Source: 34-65-8 sp964516135
Lineage (GTDB): Bacteria > Pseudomonadota > Alphaproteobacteria > Sphingomonadales > Sphingomonadaceae
DNA: 64,000 bases
NCBI GenBank assembly: GCA_964516135.1
Contig: CAZEWN010000017.1
Location: 1 to 64,000, forward strand
Direction: 5' to 3'
The stretch's first letter is position 1; the number at the start of each line of letters is the position of its first letter. The notes under the pieces were generated by a model. It had not been told where the DNA came from. It did no database searches and saw only the letters and a list, made by a program, of their open reading frames with translations. The position numbers were made by a program, and so were the translations under genes. Below, one piece after another: positions 17,387 to 26,482 of the stretch.

Positions 17387-18564
17387 GCGCCGCCGCGTGC
17401 CAGCAGGTGCTCGAGGGGGTCGGCGCGGGCGTCGCGGCCAGCCTGCGCGCGGTCGACTGCGTTGCCAATGGAGTGACCACGCAGGCATTCGGACGGTTGT
17501 TCGCGCCCGGTGGGTCACTGGTGCCAGTACTGACCATCCTGTTGACGCTGTACGTTGCGTTCTTCGCCATCAGCCTGCTGCTCGGCCGCTCGCGGCTGGG
17601 CGTGCGTTCGCTGACCCCGCGCATGATCACGCTGGGGCTGGTGCTTACGTTCGCCACCAGTTGGCTCGCTTATCAGGGCGTCGTCTGGAACCTGGCCATT
17701 GGTGGGCCCGACTGGCTCGCTACGATGGTGACCGGCAGCGACGGTTCGGCCACCACTGTTTTTGCCGACAAGCTCGATGTGGTGTTCGCCGCCATCCAGC
17801 AGGCGAGCCAGGGCCAGCCGGGCGACGTGTCCGCCTTCTCGCCCGCCGGGATCATGTGGCTCGGCGCGATGCTGCTGCTGCTCGGCACGGTGGGCGTGCT
17901 GGTGACCGCACGTATCGCGCTCGCCGTGCTGGTAGCCTTGGGTCCGGTGTTCGTGGTCTTGGCGCTATTCGATGGCACGCGCGGGCTGTTCACCGGCTGG
18001 CTCAAGGGCGTGGTCATGCTGGCGTTGACGCCGGTGTTCGCGGTGCTGGGGGGCAGCGTGATGCTGGAAATCGCGGTTCCGGTGCTCGGTACGCTCAATT
18101 CCGCGCCGGGCGAGATCAACGCACAGGCGGCTATGGCGTTCTTCCTGATCGGCGCGGTCCATTGCGCGCTGATGGTCATGGTGATCAAGGTCGCCACGAC
18201 GATGGTTGGCGGGTGGACCGTGTTCGGCCTGGTGCGCGAACGCGGCACGCGCGATGCCGCGATGCCGATAAAAGCTGCCATGCCTTATATGGCGCCCGCC
18301 GCGATCGTGGCAAACGCCGAAATGCCAGCGCAGCCACAGTTGGCCGCGCCCCGCCGGATCGATATCTCCGGCGTCGCGACCGGGGCCGCAGCAAATGATG
18401 TGGCGACCGGGCAGACTGTCGGGGCAGGCCGCGCGATCCGGGTGATCGGCGCGACTTCAGGCGAGGGTCAGGTATCGGCGCTCAGCACGGCGAACTCGCG
18501 CACGCGCGGGATCGGCAATCGTTTTCGCGCCCCGGGTGCGCGCCAGACGGAGAAACTGAAATGA
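17383..18564 (+). CDS. virB6: VirB6/TrbL-like inner-membrane protein
   Basis: A 393-residue polytopic protein with five or six transmembrane segments in its first 290 residues and a hydrophilic, Ala-rich tail. Motifs such as ALVALGPVFVVLALFDGTRG and LFTGWLKGVVMLALTP are typical of VirB6/TrbL, the inner-membrane channel component. It follows virB4 directly (ATGA overlap) with no virB5 between, which is unusual, and it overlaps virB9 by four bases. Confidence 0.9.
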   Translation: MSAAACQQVLEGVGAGVAASLRAVDCVANGVTTQAFGRLFAPGGSLVPVLTILLTLYVAFFAISLLLGRSRLGVRSLTPRMITLGLVLTFATSWLAYQGVVWNLAIGGPDWLATMVTGSDGSATTVFADKLDVVFAAIQQASQGQPGDVSAFSPAGIMWLGAMLLLLGTVGVLVTARIALAVLVALGPVFVVLALFDGTRGLFTGWLKGVVMLALTPVFAVLGGSVMLEIAVPVLGTLNSAPGEINAQAAMAFFLIGAVHCALMVMVIKVATTMVGGWTVFGLVRERGTRDAAMPIKAAMPYMAPAAIVANAEMPAQPQLAAPRRIDISGVATGAAANDVATGQTVGAGRAIRVIGATSGEGQVSALSTANSRTRGIGNRFRAPGARQTEKLK

Positions 18565-19340
18565 TCCGCGCGAGTATCGCCGCGCTTGCCATCGCGCTCG
18601 TCGCGGTTCCCGCCATGGCCGACGATCCGCGCCTGGTCGAACGGCGCTACGACCCGGCCGACGTGGTCCGCATCGAAGGTCGCACCCGCGTCCAGGCCAC
18701 GATCCAGTTCGCCGAGGACGAAGCGATCGAGAATGTCGCGATCGGCGATTCCACGGCATGGCAGGTCACGCCCAACAAGCGCGCGAACCTGTTGTTCGTG
18801 AAGCCGCTGGAATCCAGTGCATCGACCAACATGACGGTGGTAACGAACAAGCGCACTTACCTGTTCGATCTCGTTGCAAGCCCGCGCGCGCGGCCGATGT
18901 ACGTGCTGCGCTTCACCTATCCGGACGAGGCCGTGGCCGAACAAACGCCCCAGCTGGCGGCGGGTGAAGGGCTCAACGCGGTCGAGATGGCGGCGGCGAG
19001 CGATCCTTATGCAGTGGTCGATCCGGCTGAACTCAACTTTGCCTGGTCGGCGAAGGGCGACCGTGCGTTGCTGCCGGCCCGCACCTACGATGATGGAACC
19101 ACGACCTTCCTCACCTGGCCTGCCGGGCAGCCGGTCCCTGCCATCCTGGTCAAGGATCGGGAAGGAACCGAAGGGCCGGTGAATTTCACCGTTCGCGGCG
19201 ATACGATCGTGGTCGAAGGTGTCCCGCGCGAAATCGTGCTGCGATCGGGCAGGGATGATGCAACGCTGACCAACACCGGGCCGGTGCGCCCCGCCGTGCC
19301 GCGCAGCGCCGCTGCGCCGCTAGCCGAAGTGGAAGGATAG
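18561..19340 (+). CDS. virB9: VirB9/TrbG-like outer-membrane core protein
   Basis: A 259-residue periplasmic/outer-membrane protein. A signal peptide (ending AMA-DD) is followed by the N-terminal domain with VVRIEGRTRVQATIQF and a C-terminal CagX-like domain (TYDDGTTTFLTWPAG; VRGDTIVVEGV). VirB9 forms the core complex with VirB7 and VirB10; no VirB7 lipoprotein gene is seen here. Neighbouring virB8 is also missing: the gene abuts virB6 by a four-base overlap. virB10 follows three bases after its stop. Confidence 0.92.
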   Translation: MIRASIAALAIALVAVPAMADDPRLVERRYDPADVVRIEGRTRVQATIQFAEDEAIENVAIGDSTAWQVTPNKRANLLFVKPLESSASTNMTVVTNKRTYLFDLVASPRARPMYVLRFTYPDEAVAEQTPQLAAGEGLNAVEMAAASDPYAVVDPAELNFAWSAKGDRALLPARTYDDGTTTFLTWPAGQPVPAILVKDREGTEGPVNFTVRGDTIVVEGVPREIVLRSGRDDATLTNTGPVRPAVPRSAAAPLAEVEG

Positions 19341-19343
19341 ATC

Positions 19344-20495
19344 ATGCGCCTTGCCATGCGTGTTCCGAAGAAGCGCGGCGATAGCCCGGCAGCCAATGAC
19401 ATCGACCCGCGCGAGGTTGAATCGGCTGAAGTCATTGACCTGGCCAGCCGTAATGCCTTTCCCGCTGTCACTCAGCGCAAGGGCGCATCCGACGGGCTGG
19501 GACTCGCTGCCGGGGTTGCGGTGGTCGCTCTGCTCGGGGCTGTTACGCTCTGGGCAATGAATTCCGCGCGGACTGCTCCCCCCGAAGGGGTTGGCGGGGT
19601 GCAGGCGGCGCCGACACCGCAGGTAGCCGTCGTCGCGCCCCCGCTGGTGCCCGACGCGGCGATCACCCCGGTTGGCGCCACCCCGGTCGGTGCTGCTCCC
19701 GTGCAGTTCGATCCCGCGCCACAACCGGTGCTCGCTGCCCAGCCCGGCGCGATGCCCGGCGTCAATCCCAACGCCAGCCCCACTGTCGTGTTCGATGCCG
19801 GCGCAGCGCCATCACAATTCACTGGCGTGCCGGTATCGCAGCCTGGGGCGCCGGTCGAAAACGCCCCGCCCAGCGTTGGCGGTAATGCCGGCGATTTCGC
19901 CAGCCGGATCGGCGGCGTGGGCGGCGGCATGGCCACCGCGCGTCCGATGGTAGATCCGGCCACGACCGTGACCCAAGGCACGCTGATTCCCGCAATCCTG
20001 GAAACCGCGATCGACACCAACGTCCCCGGGTATGTCCGCGCGGTTGTGAGCCAGGACGTGCGTAGTTTCGATGGCAAGGCGGTGCTCGTGCCCCGATCCA
20101 GCCGATTGATCGGCCAGTACCAGTCTGGCGTCCAGGGCGGGCAGAAGCGTGCCTATGTAATTTGGACCCGACTGATCCGGCCTGACGGCGCCTCGGTCAA
20201 CCTCGCCTCGCCGGCGGTCGGTTTCGACGGGACCACAGGTCTCGCCGGCCAGGTGAACAACAATTTCTTCCGGCGGTTCGGTTCGGCCATGCTGCTCTCG
20301 GTCGTGGGTGGGCTTTCCGCGCTCGGCTCGGGCGGGGCATCGGTCGTGCTCGGCGGGGCCGGGCAGTCTGCAGCCGCGGTCGCGGCGCAGCAGGACAGCC
20401 AGATCGGCCCGACAATCCGGGTACGCCAGGGCGAGCCGATCCGCGTGTTCACCGCGCGCGATCTTGATTTCTCGCAGGTGCCGGCCGTCCGGTGA
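19344..20495 (+). CDS. virB10: VirB10/TrbI-like core complex protein
   Basis: A 383-residue protein crossing both membranes in the assembled channel. It has a short cytoplasmic tail, one transmembrane helix (LGLAAGVAVVALLGAVTLWA, about residues 52-71), a long Pro/Ala-rich periplasmic linker and the C-terminal TrbI domain (TVTQGTLIPAILETAIDTNV; LVPRSSRLIGQYQSGVQGGQ). These are clear family signatures. The stop overlaps the GTG start of virB11 by four bases. Confidence 0.93.
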   Translation: MRLAMRVPKKRGDSPAANDIDPREVESAEVIDLASRNAFPAVTQRKGASDGLGLAAGVAVVALLGAVTLWAMNSARTAPPEGVGGVQAAPTPQVAVVAPPLVPDAAITPVGATPVGAAPVQFDPAPQPVLAAQPGAMPGVNPNASPTVVFDAGAAPSQFTGVPVSQPGAPVENAPPSVGGNAGDFASRIGGVGGGMATARPMVDPATTVTQGTLIPAILETAIDTNVPGYVRAVVSQDVRSFDGKAVLVPRSSRLIGQYQSGVQGGQKRAYVIWTRLIRPDGASVNLASPAVGFDGTTGLAGQVNNNFFRRFGSAMLLSVVGGLSALGSGGASVVLGGAGQSAAAVAAQQDSQIGPTIRVRQGEPIRVFTARDLDFSQVPAVR

Positions 20496-21514
20496 GCGCC
20501 GAAATCCTCCCGATCCAACCGGAGGAGCAGACGCCGCCGGTCGTGCTCGACGGCGAGCGCAGCGTCTATCTCGACGCTTACCTTGCCCCGTTCCGTCGTT
20601 GGCTCGACCGCGATACCGTGACCGAGATCATGGTCAACCGGCCGGGCGAGGTGTGGATCGAGGATGCCGCTGATCCAGGCATGAAGCGGATCGATACGCC
20701 CGAGATTGACGATCGCCTGGTGCGCCGTCTCGCGGAACAAGTCGCGCGGGTCAGCCACCAGGGTATCAACCGCGAACACCCGTTGCTCGGCGCGACATTG
20801 CCTGACGGTGCCCGCGTGCAGTTCTGCGGGCCGCCCGCCGCGCGGCGCCACTGGACCATGGCGATCCGTCGCCATCGTCGGCTCGACTTGCCGCTCGACG
20901 CCTACGACGCGGGGCCGCTTGGCCAGGTCGCCGAACCGGTCATGCCCGATCCGCAGGCGCAACCGATCGCGTACCTGCGCGCGGCAATTCGCGCGCGCCG
21001 CACAATTCTGATTTCCGGCGGTACCAGCACCGGCAAGACGACTTTCTTGAATGCCATGCTCGGCGAAATCTCGCGCGAGGAGCGCGTGATCCTGGTGGAA
21101 GATACGCCCGAACTGCGCCTGCCGGGCGAAAATGGCGTCGGCCTGGTCGCGGTCAAGGGTGAACTGGGCGAGGCCAAGGTCACCGCCAACGAACTGCTCC
21201 AGGCTGCCTTGCGCCTCCGGCCCGATCGGATCGTGCTGGGCGAACTGCGCGGGGCGGAAAGCGTCAGCTTCCTGCGCGCCATCAACACCGGGCATCCTGG
21301 CAGTTTCTCGACAATCCACGCGAACAGTCTGCGTGGCGCGCTGGAGCAGCTTTCGCTTATGGTCATGCAGACCGGTATCGGCCTGACCCGTTCGGATACG
21401 ATCGCCTATGCTGCCTCAGTCATTGACGTGGTCGTGCAGCTTGGCCGCGATGCGGGCGGGAAGCGCGGCATCACGCAGATCGCCGAGAGCCGCGCATTGC
21501 TGGACGCCGCCTGA
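20492..21514 (+). CDS. virB11: VirB11-like secretion ATPase
   Basis: A 340-residue hexameric ATPase of the traffic ATPase family, acting at the cytoplasmic base of the channel. It has Walker A GGTSTGKTTF (about residues 175-184), an Asp box (ILVEDTPEL), Walker B LGELRGAESVSF and the His box (NTGHPGSFSTIHANS). It starts with GTG overlapping the virB10 stop. It is the last gene of the operon; no coupling protein (VirD4) or relaxase gene lies nearby. Confidence 0.95.
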   Translation: MSAEILPIQPEEQTPPVVLDGERSVYLDAYLAPFRRWLDRDTVTEIMVNRPGEVWIEDAADPGMKRIDTPEIDDRLVRRLAEQVARVSHQGINREHPLLGATLPDGARVQFCGPPAARRHWTMAIRRHRRLDLPLDAYDAGPLGQVAEPVMPDPQAQPIAYLRAAIRARRTILISGGTSTGKTTFLNAMLGEISREERVILVEDTPELRLPGENGVGLVAVKGELGEAKVTANELLQAALRLRPDRIVLGELRGAESVSFLRAINTGHPGSFSTIHANSLRGALEQLSLMVMQTGIGLTRSDTIAYAASVIDVVVQLGRDAGGKRGITQIAESRALLDAA

Positions 21515-21541
21515 ATTCTGCAACATCAGCATAGGCAGAAC

Positions 21542-21559
21542 CTGACACGATTGTGTCAG
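21542..21559. other. Perfect dyad CTGACAC-GATT-GTGTCAG upstream of ppk
   Basis: Seven-base perfect arms with a four-base loop, between the virB11 stop and the ppk start. No T-run follows in either direction, so a protein-binding site or an mRNA hairpin is more likely than a terminator. The regulator is unknown. Confidence 0.35.
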
Positions 21560-21591
21560 CCGCTCGCTCGTGATTTACAGACGCGGTGGAT

Positions 21592-23814
21592 ATGACCAAG
21601 CCCGCCGTAGAAAGTTCTTCCCCAGCCAAGCTCGAACGCGGGCTCGAGAGGTCGATGGCGAGCCAACCCGATCCGGGCGAGGATAACGAAAGCAGCGCGG
21701 CCGACGTCGATGCCGAGCATCGTTACGTCAATCGCGAGCTGAGCTGGCTCGCCTTCAACGAGCGTGTGCTCGCCGAGGCCGCGAACGAAAGCTATCCCCT
21801 TCTGGAGCGCCTGCGGTTCCTCTCGATTTCGGGCAGCAATCTCGACGAATTCGTGATGATTCGCGTGGCCGGCCTGGTCGGCCAGGTCCAACGCGGGATC
21901 GGGCGCATGGCCATCGACGGCGCGACCCCGACGCAGCAGCTTGCCGCGATTCGGCAACGGGTGCGCGGCCTCAGCGACGCGCAGCAGGTCATGTGGCGCG
22001 ATTTGCGGGCACGGCTGGCCGAGGCGGGCATCCATGTCGCCGACGAGGAGCGGGTCAGTGAAGAGGCTTATGCCTGGCTGCGGACCCATTTCATCGAAGA
22101 GATCGCTCCTGTGGTGACGCCGCAGGCGATCGACCCCGCACATCCCTTTCCATTCGTCGCCAACGGCGGCACCGGCTTGCTGTTCACCCTGCGCCGCGAC
22201 ACTGATGGCGAAGCGATGGTGGTCATGGTGCTGATCCCGCCTGCCCTGCCGCGTTTTATCCGCGTGCCGGGCGAAGAGCCGGTCTATATCAGCATCGAGA
22301 GCCTGATCCGCCGTTTCGCGGACCACCTTTTCCCCGGTTTCGCGATCCTGGGCGATGGCGCCTTCCGCGTGCTGCGCGACAGCGATATCGAGATCGAGGA
22401 GGATGCCGAGGATCTGGTGCGTTATTTCCGCAGCGCGATCCAGCGGCGTCGGCGGGGGCAGGCGATCCAGCTCGAGCTTGAAGAGGGCATCCATCCCGAG
22501 GCCGAGCAATTGTTGCGCGAACAGATCGGCCTGCGCGAGGCGGTCGTGATCGAGGGGCGCGATCTCGTCGGGATCGGTGCCTTGGCGAGCGTGGTGGCGG
22601 AAGACCGTCCCGATCTCAAGTTCCCGCCTTATTCGCCGCGCTATCCCGAGCGGATCCTCGAACACGATGGCGATTGCTTTTCCGCCATCCGCGCCAAGGA
22701 TATCGTGATCCACCACCCCTATGAAAGTTTCGAGGTGGTGGTTGATTTCCTGCGACAGGCGGCCAGCGATCCCGATGTCATGGCGATCAAGCAGACGCTT
22801 TACCGCGCGGGCAACCAGTCACCGGTGATTGGCGCGCTGATCGCAGCCGCTGAAGCGGGCAAGTCGGTGACCGCGGTGGTCGAAATCAAGGCTCGCTTCG
22901 ACGAAGAGCAGAACCTGCTGTGGGCCTCGCAACTCGAGCGCGCGGGCGTGCAGGTGATCTATGGCTTCGTTGACTGGAAGACCCATGCGAAGGTTTCGAT
23001 GGTTGTGCGCCGCGAAGAAGGGACGCTGCGGACCTATTGCCACTTGGGCACCGGCAATTACCATCCCATCAACGCGCGCATCTACACCGACCTGAGTTTC
23101 TTCACCGCTGATCCCGCGTTCGGGCGCGATGTGGCCAAGCTGTTCAATTTCGTGACCGGTTACATCGAGCCGCGCGAGACGGAGCGGCTGGTGATTTCGC
23201 CGATTGCGCTACGCGGGGCGCTGTATCGTTACATCGATCGCGAGATCGAACATGCCCGCGCCGGGCGCCCCGCGGCGATCTGGGCGAAGATGAACGCACT
23301 GACCGATCGCGGGGTAATCGACCGGCTCTACGCCGCCAGCGCGGCCGGAGTGGACATCCGGCTAGTGGTGCGCGGCATCTGTTCGCTGCGCGCGGGCGTC
23401 CCGGGACTGTCCGAGAATATCCGGGTAAAGTCGATCATCGGGCGGTTTCTCGAACATGCGCGGATATTCGCCTTCGGTAACGGTCATCCGCTGCCGTCGG
23501 TGCACGGCGCGGTCTTCTTGTCGTCGGCGGATTGCATGTCGCGCAATCTCGATCGGCGCGTGGAGGTGCTTGTCCCGATTGCCAATCGCACCGTGCACGA
23601 CCAGCTGCTGCAACAGGTACTGCTTGCGAACCTGCTCGACTCCGAACAGAGCTGGGAACAACTGCCCGATGGCAGCTACGCCCGGACCGCGCCGGGCGAA
23701 CGACCATTCAACTGTCATCGCTATTTCATGACCAACCCGTCGTTGTCCGGGCGTGGCGGGGCATTGGCCGAAGGCGGCGTGCCCAAACTTGCGCTCAAAC
23801 GAGGCGGTGCCTGA
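21592..23814 (+). CDS. ppk: Polyphosphate kinase 1
   Basis: Makes long-chain polyphosphate from ATP, reversibly. The product has about 740 residues and contains YVNRELSWLAFNERVL near the N-terminus, SNLDEFVMIRVAGL, and the catalytic C-terminal region with the phospho-His motif KTHAKVSMVVRREEG, the conserved CHLGTGNYHP and GRFLEHARIFAF. Three starts are possible: GTG 21586, ATG 21592 and ATG 21655; the last has the best ribosome site (GAGAGG) but would shorten the tail only. The stop overlaps the ppx start (TGATG), coupling synthesis and breakdown genes. Confidence 0.96.
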   Translation: MTKPAVESSSPAKLERGLERSMASQPDPGEDNESSAADVDAEHRYVNRELSWLAFNERVLAEAANESYPLLERLRFLSISGSNLDEFVMIRVAGLVGQVQRGIGRMAIDGATPTQQLAAIRQRVRGLSDAQQVMWRDLRARLAEAGIHVADEERVSEEAYAWLRTHFIEEIAPVVTPQAIDPAHPFPFVANGGTGLLFTLRRDTDGEAMVVMVLIPPALPRFIRVPGEEPVYISIESLIRRFADHLFPGFAILGDGAFRVLRDSDIEIEEDAEDLVRYFRSAIQRRRRGQAIQLELEEGIHPEAEQLLREQIGLREAVVIEGRDLVGIGALASVVAEDRPDLKFPPYSPRYPERILEHDGDCFSAIRAKDIVIHHPYESFEVVVDFLRQAASDPDVMAIKQTLYRAGNQSPVIGALIAAAEAGKSVTAVVEIKARFDEEQNLLWASQLERAGVQVIYGFVDWKTHAKVSMVVRREEGTLRTYCHLGTGNYHPINARIYTDLSFFTADPAFGRDVAKLFNFVTGYIEPRETERLVISPIALRGALYRYIDREIEHARAGRPAAIWAKMNALTDRGVIDRLYAASAAGVDIRLVVRGICSLRAGVPGLSENIRVKSIIGRFLEHARIFAFGNGHPLPSVHGAVFLSSADCMSRNLDRRVEVLVPIANRTVHDQLLQQVLLANLLDSEQSWEQLPDGSYARTAPGERPFNCHRYFMTNPSLSGRGGALAEGGVPKLALKRGGA

Positions 23815-25343
23815 TGGCACTTGGCGCGCGCAGGGTCGATCGCGAGGGGGCGTTTGCGGGCAACACCCCGCAGCGCGCGATCATCGACATCGGCTCGAAC
23901 TCGGTCCGCATGGTGCTTTACGGCGGATCACCGCGCGCGCCCGACGTGCTGTTCAATGAAAAGGTCGTGCCGCGCCTCGGCAGCGACATGAAGGACGGGA
24001 ATCTGGCCGGACCGGCCATGGAGCTCGCGCTGCGCGGATTGCGGCGGTTCGCGCTGATCCTGGCCGACCTTGGTATTTGCGACGTCGAGACGGTCGCGAC
24101 TGCGGCGGTCCGCGAAGCGGCCAACCGCGAAGGTTTCCTCGTACGGGTCCGCGCGGCAGGTCTCGATCCGCGCGTCGTCTCGGGCGAAGAAGAGGCTCGG
24201 CTCAGCGCCATGGGTGTGATCGGCGCCTTCCCGGCGGCGCGCGGCGTGGTTGCCGATCTGGGCGGCGGAAGCCTCGAACTGGTAACGGTAAAGGGGGGTG
24301 CGTGCGGCGCGGGGATCAGTCTGCCGCTCGGCACGTTGCGCCTGCCGGGCCTGGCTGCCACCACGTTCGAGGACAGCAGCAGGGCGCTGTCGCGCACGAT
24401 CCGCGAAGCCGGGTGGGACGAGCCGGTGGGCGGCGACCTCTACCTCGTCGGCGGCACGTGGCGCGCGTTTGCGGTTTACGCCATGGCGGGCCAAGGTTTC
24501 GCCTTGTCTGATCCACACGGCTTTGAACTTCCGCGCAAGGAAGCCCAACGCCTGGCGCACCGGGTCGCGGAGACGGATCCTGAAGCTCTGCGCCGCCAGT
24601 CGCGCCTGTCGTCCCTGCGCGCTGAACTGCTGCCCCAAAGCGGTCCCTTGCTGCATGCCTTGCTCAAGCGGCTGCAGCCGGACCGGGTGATCTTTTCTTC
24701 CTGGGGCCTGCGCGAAGGATTGCTGTTCGATCGCCTCCCCGCCGTGGATCGAATGCAGGATCCGCTGCTGGCAGGCATATCCGTTTTTGCGAACATGCGT
24801 GGGTGTCCGCCCACCCTCGTGACACGTGTTGCGGGGTGGACGGTCAACGCCATGCCGCCGGGATGGGTGGGGTCTGAACGGGTGCGATTGGCCGCGACGG
24901 CGTTGGCGCTCGCATCAATGCAGGTCGAGCCGAACCTGCGACTTGAGACCGGGCTCAACTGGGCAATGCACAAGCGCTGGCTCTCCCTGTCGGCGGAAGA
25001 GCGCGCGCTTGTCGCGGCTACCGTCGCCGCGAATGGCGCCCATTACGAACTGCCGCCGGGGATCGTGTCCCTTGCCGACCCCGAGCGCCTGCACGCGGCG
25101 ATGTGCTGGGGCCTGGCGATCCGTTTGTGCCGCAGGCTCGGCGCGCGGTCGCGCATGTCGCTCCAGGCCAGCCGATTGCACGAGGATGGGGGGAAACTGG
25201 TGCTCGAACTCGAGGAAGCGCGGCGCGATCTCTATGGCATTCCTCCTGAAAGAGACCTTGCCGCCCTCGCGGCGCGGCTTGGCCTGCGGCCCGAACTTCG
25301 CATCGTGCCAGATGCGACGATCTCGGCTGGAACCATCGAATAG
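23814..25343 (+). CDS. ppx: Exopolyphosphatase (Ppx/GppA family)
   Basis: Removes terminal phosphates from polyphosphate, and may also act on pppGpp. The 509 residues have the actin/Hsp70-like ATPase fold: phosphate-binding loop IDIGSNSVRMVLYGG (about 23-37) and second loop VVADLGGGSLELV. A C-terminal HD-like helical domain follows. The ATG overlaps the ppk stop by one base; a much longer open frame begins within ppk but is not coding. The ppk-ppx pair is a common arrangement for polyphosphate metabolism. Confidence 0.94.
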   Translation: MALGARRVDREGAFAGNTPQRAIIDIGSNSVRMVLYGGSPRAPDVLFNEKVVPRLGSDMKDGNLAGPAMELALRGLRRFALILADLGICDVETVATAAVREAANREGFLVRVRAAGLDPRVVSGEEEARLSAMGVIGAFPAARGVVADLGGGSLELVTVKGGACGAGISLPLGTLRLPGLAATTFEDSSRALSRTIREAGWDEPVGGDLYLVGGTWRAFAVYAMAGQGFALSDPHGFELPRKEAQRLAHRVAETDPEALRRQSRLSSLRAELLPQSGPLLHALLKRLQPDRVIFSSWGLREGLLFDRLPAVDRMQDPLLAGISVFANMRGCPPTLVTRVAGWTVNAMPPGWVGSERVRLAATALALASMQVEPNLRLETGLNWAMHKRWLSLSAEERALVAATVAANGAHYELPPGIVSLADPERLHAAMCWGLAIRLCRRLGARSRMSLQASRLHEDGGKLVLELEEARRDLYGIPPERDLAALAARLGLRPELRIVPDATISAGTIE

Positions 25344-25532
25344 CGCGCGTCCGCCGTCGTCCCGCATCGCCCCAGCGCACTGTTCGCGCCATTCCCGGAC
25401 ACCTCGGATTGCCGACTTCGGACGAACGCTTCACTTTTGAGGATTGAGGCGTTAATCCGTCGGACAACATCACCAGCGGCGTTTGCGCCCAGCACGGTGC
25501 GCGCCATGTCCAGACGTAAAGTTCGGGGGAGG

Positions 25533-25560
25533 GAAGGGCCGGGAGAGATCCCGGCCCTTC
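25533..25560. terminator. Strong hairpin, 12-bp perfect stem, GAGA loop
   Basis: GAAGGGCCGGGA pairs with TCCCGGCCCTTC and is followed on the plus strand by TTAATT. It abuts the stop of the minus-strand transporter gene, so it can end transcription from both sides. Confidence 0.8.
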
Positions 25561-26322
25561 TTAATTCGGGACTGGGCGATCGCGCGATGTACGTGCCGCA
25601 AAAGGCGAAAAATCGGTTGCGGTATCGAAGATGTCGACCCCCTCCGCCCGCTTCAGTCGTCCTACCACCAGGTAGGTGACGGGGGTGAGGATCGCCTCCC
25701 AGGCGGTCTTGATCGCCCACTGTGACAGGACGACCTGCCACAACTGCTCCGGCGGCCAGCCGGCCAGCCCCCAGAATGCCAGCGGGTAGAATATCAGGCT
25801 GTCCAGCCCCTGGCCCACTGCCGTCGACCCGATGGTGCGGGCCCACAGATGCCGCCCCCCGGTCCACACCTTCATCTTGGCCAAGACAAAACTGTTCGCG
25901 AATTCGCCGACCCAGAATGCAACCATGCTGGCAAGCACGATGCGCCAGGAATTGCCGAACACGAACTCGTAGGCTTCCTGTCCAGGCCACCCCGCGGCGG
26001 GGGGCAGGGCCACCACCACCCACGCCATGAAAGCCATGAAGGCGAGCGCGGTGAACCCCGTCCAGATCACGCGCCGCGCGCGGGCATAGCCATAGACCTC
26101 GGTCAACACGTCGCCGATCACGTAGCTGATGGGAAAAAACAGCACGCCCGCGCCGAACGCCCACTGCGCGCCGCCGGGCAAGACGACATAGGATGGCTTG
26201 GCCGCCCCGATGACATTCGACAGCAGCAGGACGGCGACGAATGCCGCCATCACCAGGTCGTAATATCGGAACGCGTGGGCCCGGTCGCAATCGGTTTCCA
26301 TACGGACGGGCGGATTATCCAT
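25561..26322 (-). CDS. yhhQ: Queuosine precursor transporter (VUT/YhhQ family)
   Basis: Inner-membrane protein of up to 253 residues with about six transmembrane helices. The family signature PISYVIGDVLTEVYGYARAR is present, with FWVGEFANSFVLAKMKVWT and TIGSTAVGQGLDSLIFYPLA. Family members bring in 7-cyano-7-deazaguanine or 7-aminomethyl-7-deazaguanine, precursors for queuosine in tRNA. A shorter start (ATG at 26301) is possible. It lies just beyond a tRNA-Arg gene on the opposite strand and ends at a strong hairpin. Confidence 0.92.
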   Translation of the reverse strand: MDNPPVRMETDCDRAHAFRYYDLVMAAFVAVLLLSNVIGAAKPSYVVLPGGAQWAFGAGVLFFPISYVIGDVLTEVYGYARARRVIWTGFTALAFMAFMAWVVVALPPAAGWPGQEAYEFVFGNSWRIVLASMVAFWVGEFANSFVLAKMKVWTGGRHLWARTIGSTAVGQGLDSLIFYPLAFWGLAGWPPEQLWQVVLSQWAIKTAWEAILTPVTYLVVGRLKRAEGVDIFDTATDFSPFAARTSRDRPVPN

Positions 26323-26384
26323 CGCCCGCGTGCCTATCGCGATTTGCGACGCGCGAAAAGCACGCTATTCGCCGGTGCCAGCGC

Positions 26385-26461
26385 GCGCCCGTAGCTCATC
26401 TGGATAGAGCGCGAGACTTCTAATCTTGAGGCAGCAGGTTCGAGTCCTGCCGGGCGCGCCA
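26385..26461 (+). tRNA. tRNA-Arg (anticodon TCT)
   Basis: A 77-base cloverleaf: acceptor GCGCCCG pairs with CGGGCGC, D arm GCTC/GAGC, anticodon stem CGAGA/TCTTG with loop CTTCTAA, T arm GCAGG-TTCGAGT-CCTGC, discriminator G and an encoded CCA. Anticodon TCT reads AGA arginine codons. Confidence 0.97.
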
Positions 26462-26482
26462 GCCTTCCTTGACCCACCGCGT

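Noticed and set aside
19560..19900. Repeats within virB10 as a CRISPR or tandem-repeat element
   Set aside because: The Pro/Ala-rich linker gives degenerate coding repeats only; no conserved spacer structure.
13176..21514. Conjugative element or prophage
   Set aside because: No relaxase, integrase, coupling protein, origin of transfer or phage structural gene was found; flanks are ordinary chromosome genes.
26385..26461. tRNA-Arg as an integration site for a genomic island
   Set aside because: No integrase gene or repeated tRNA 3' end was seen on either side.
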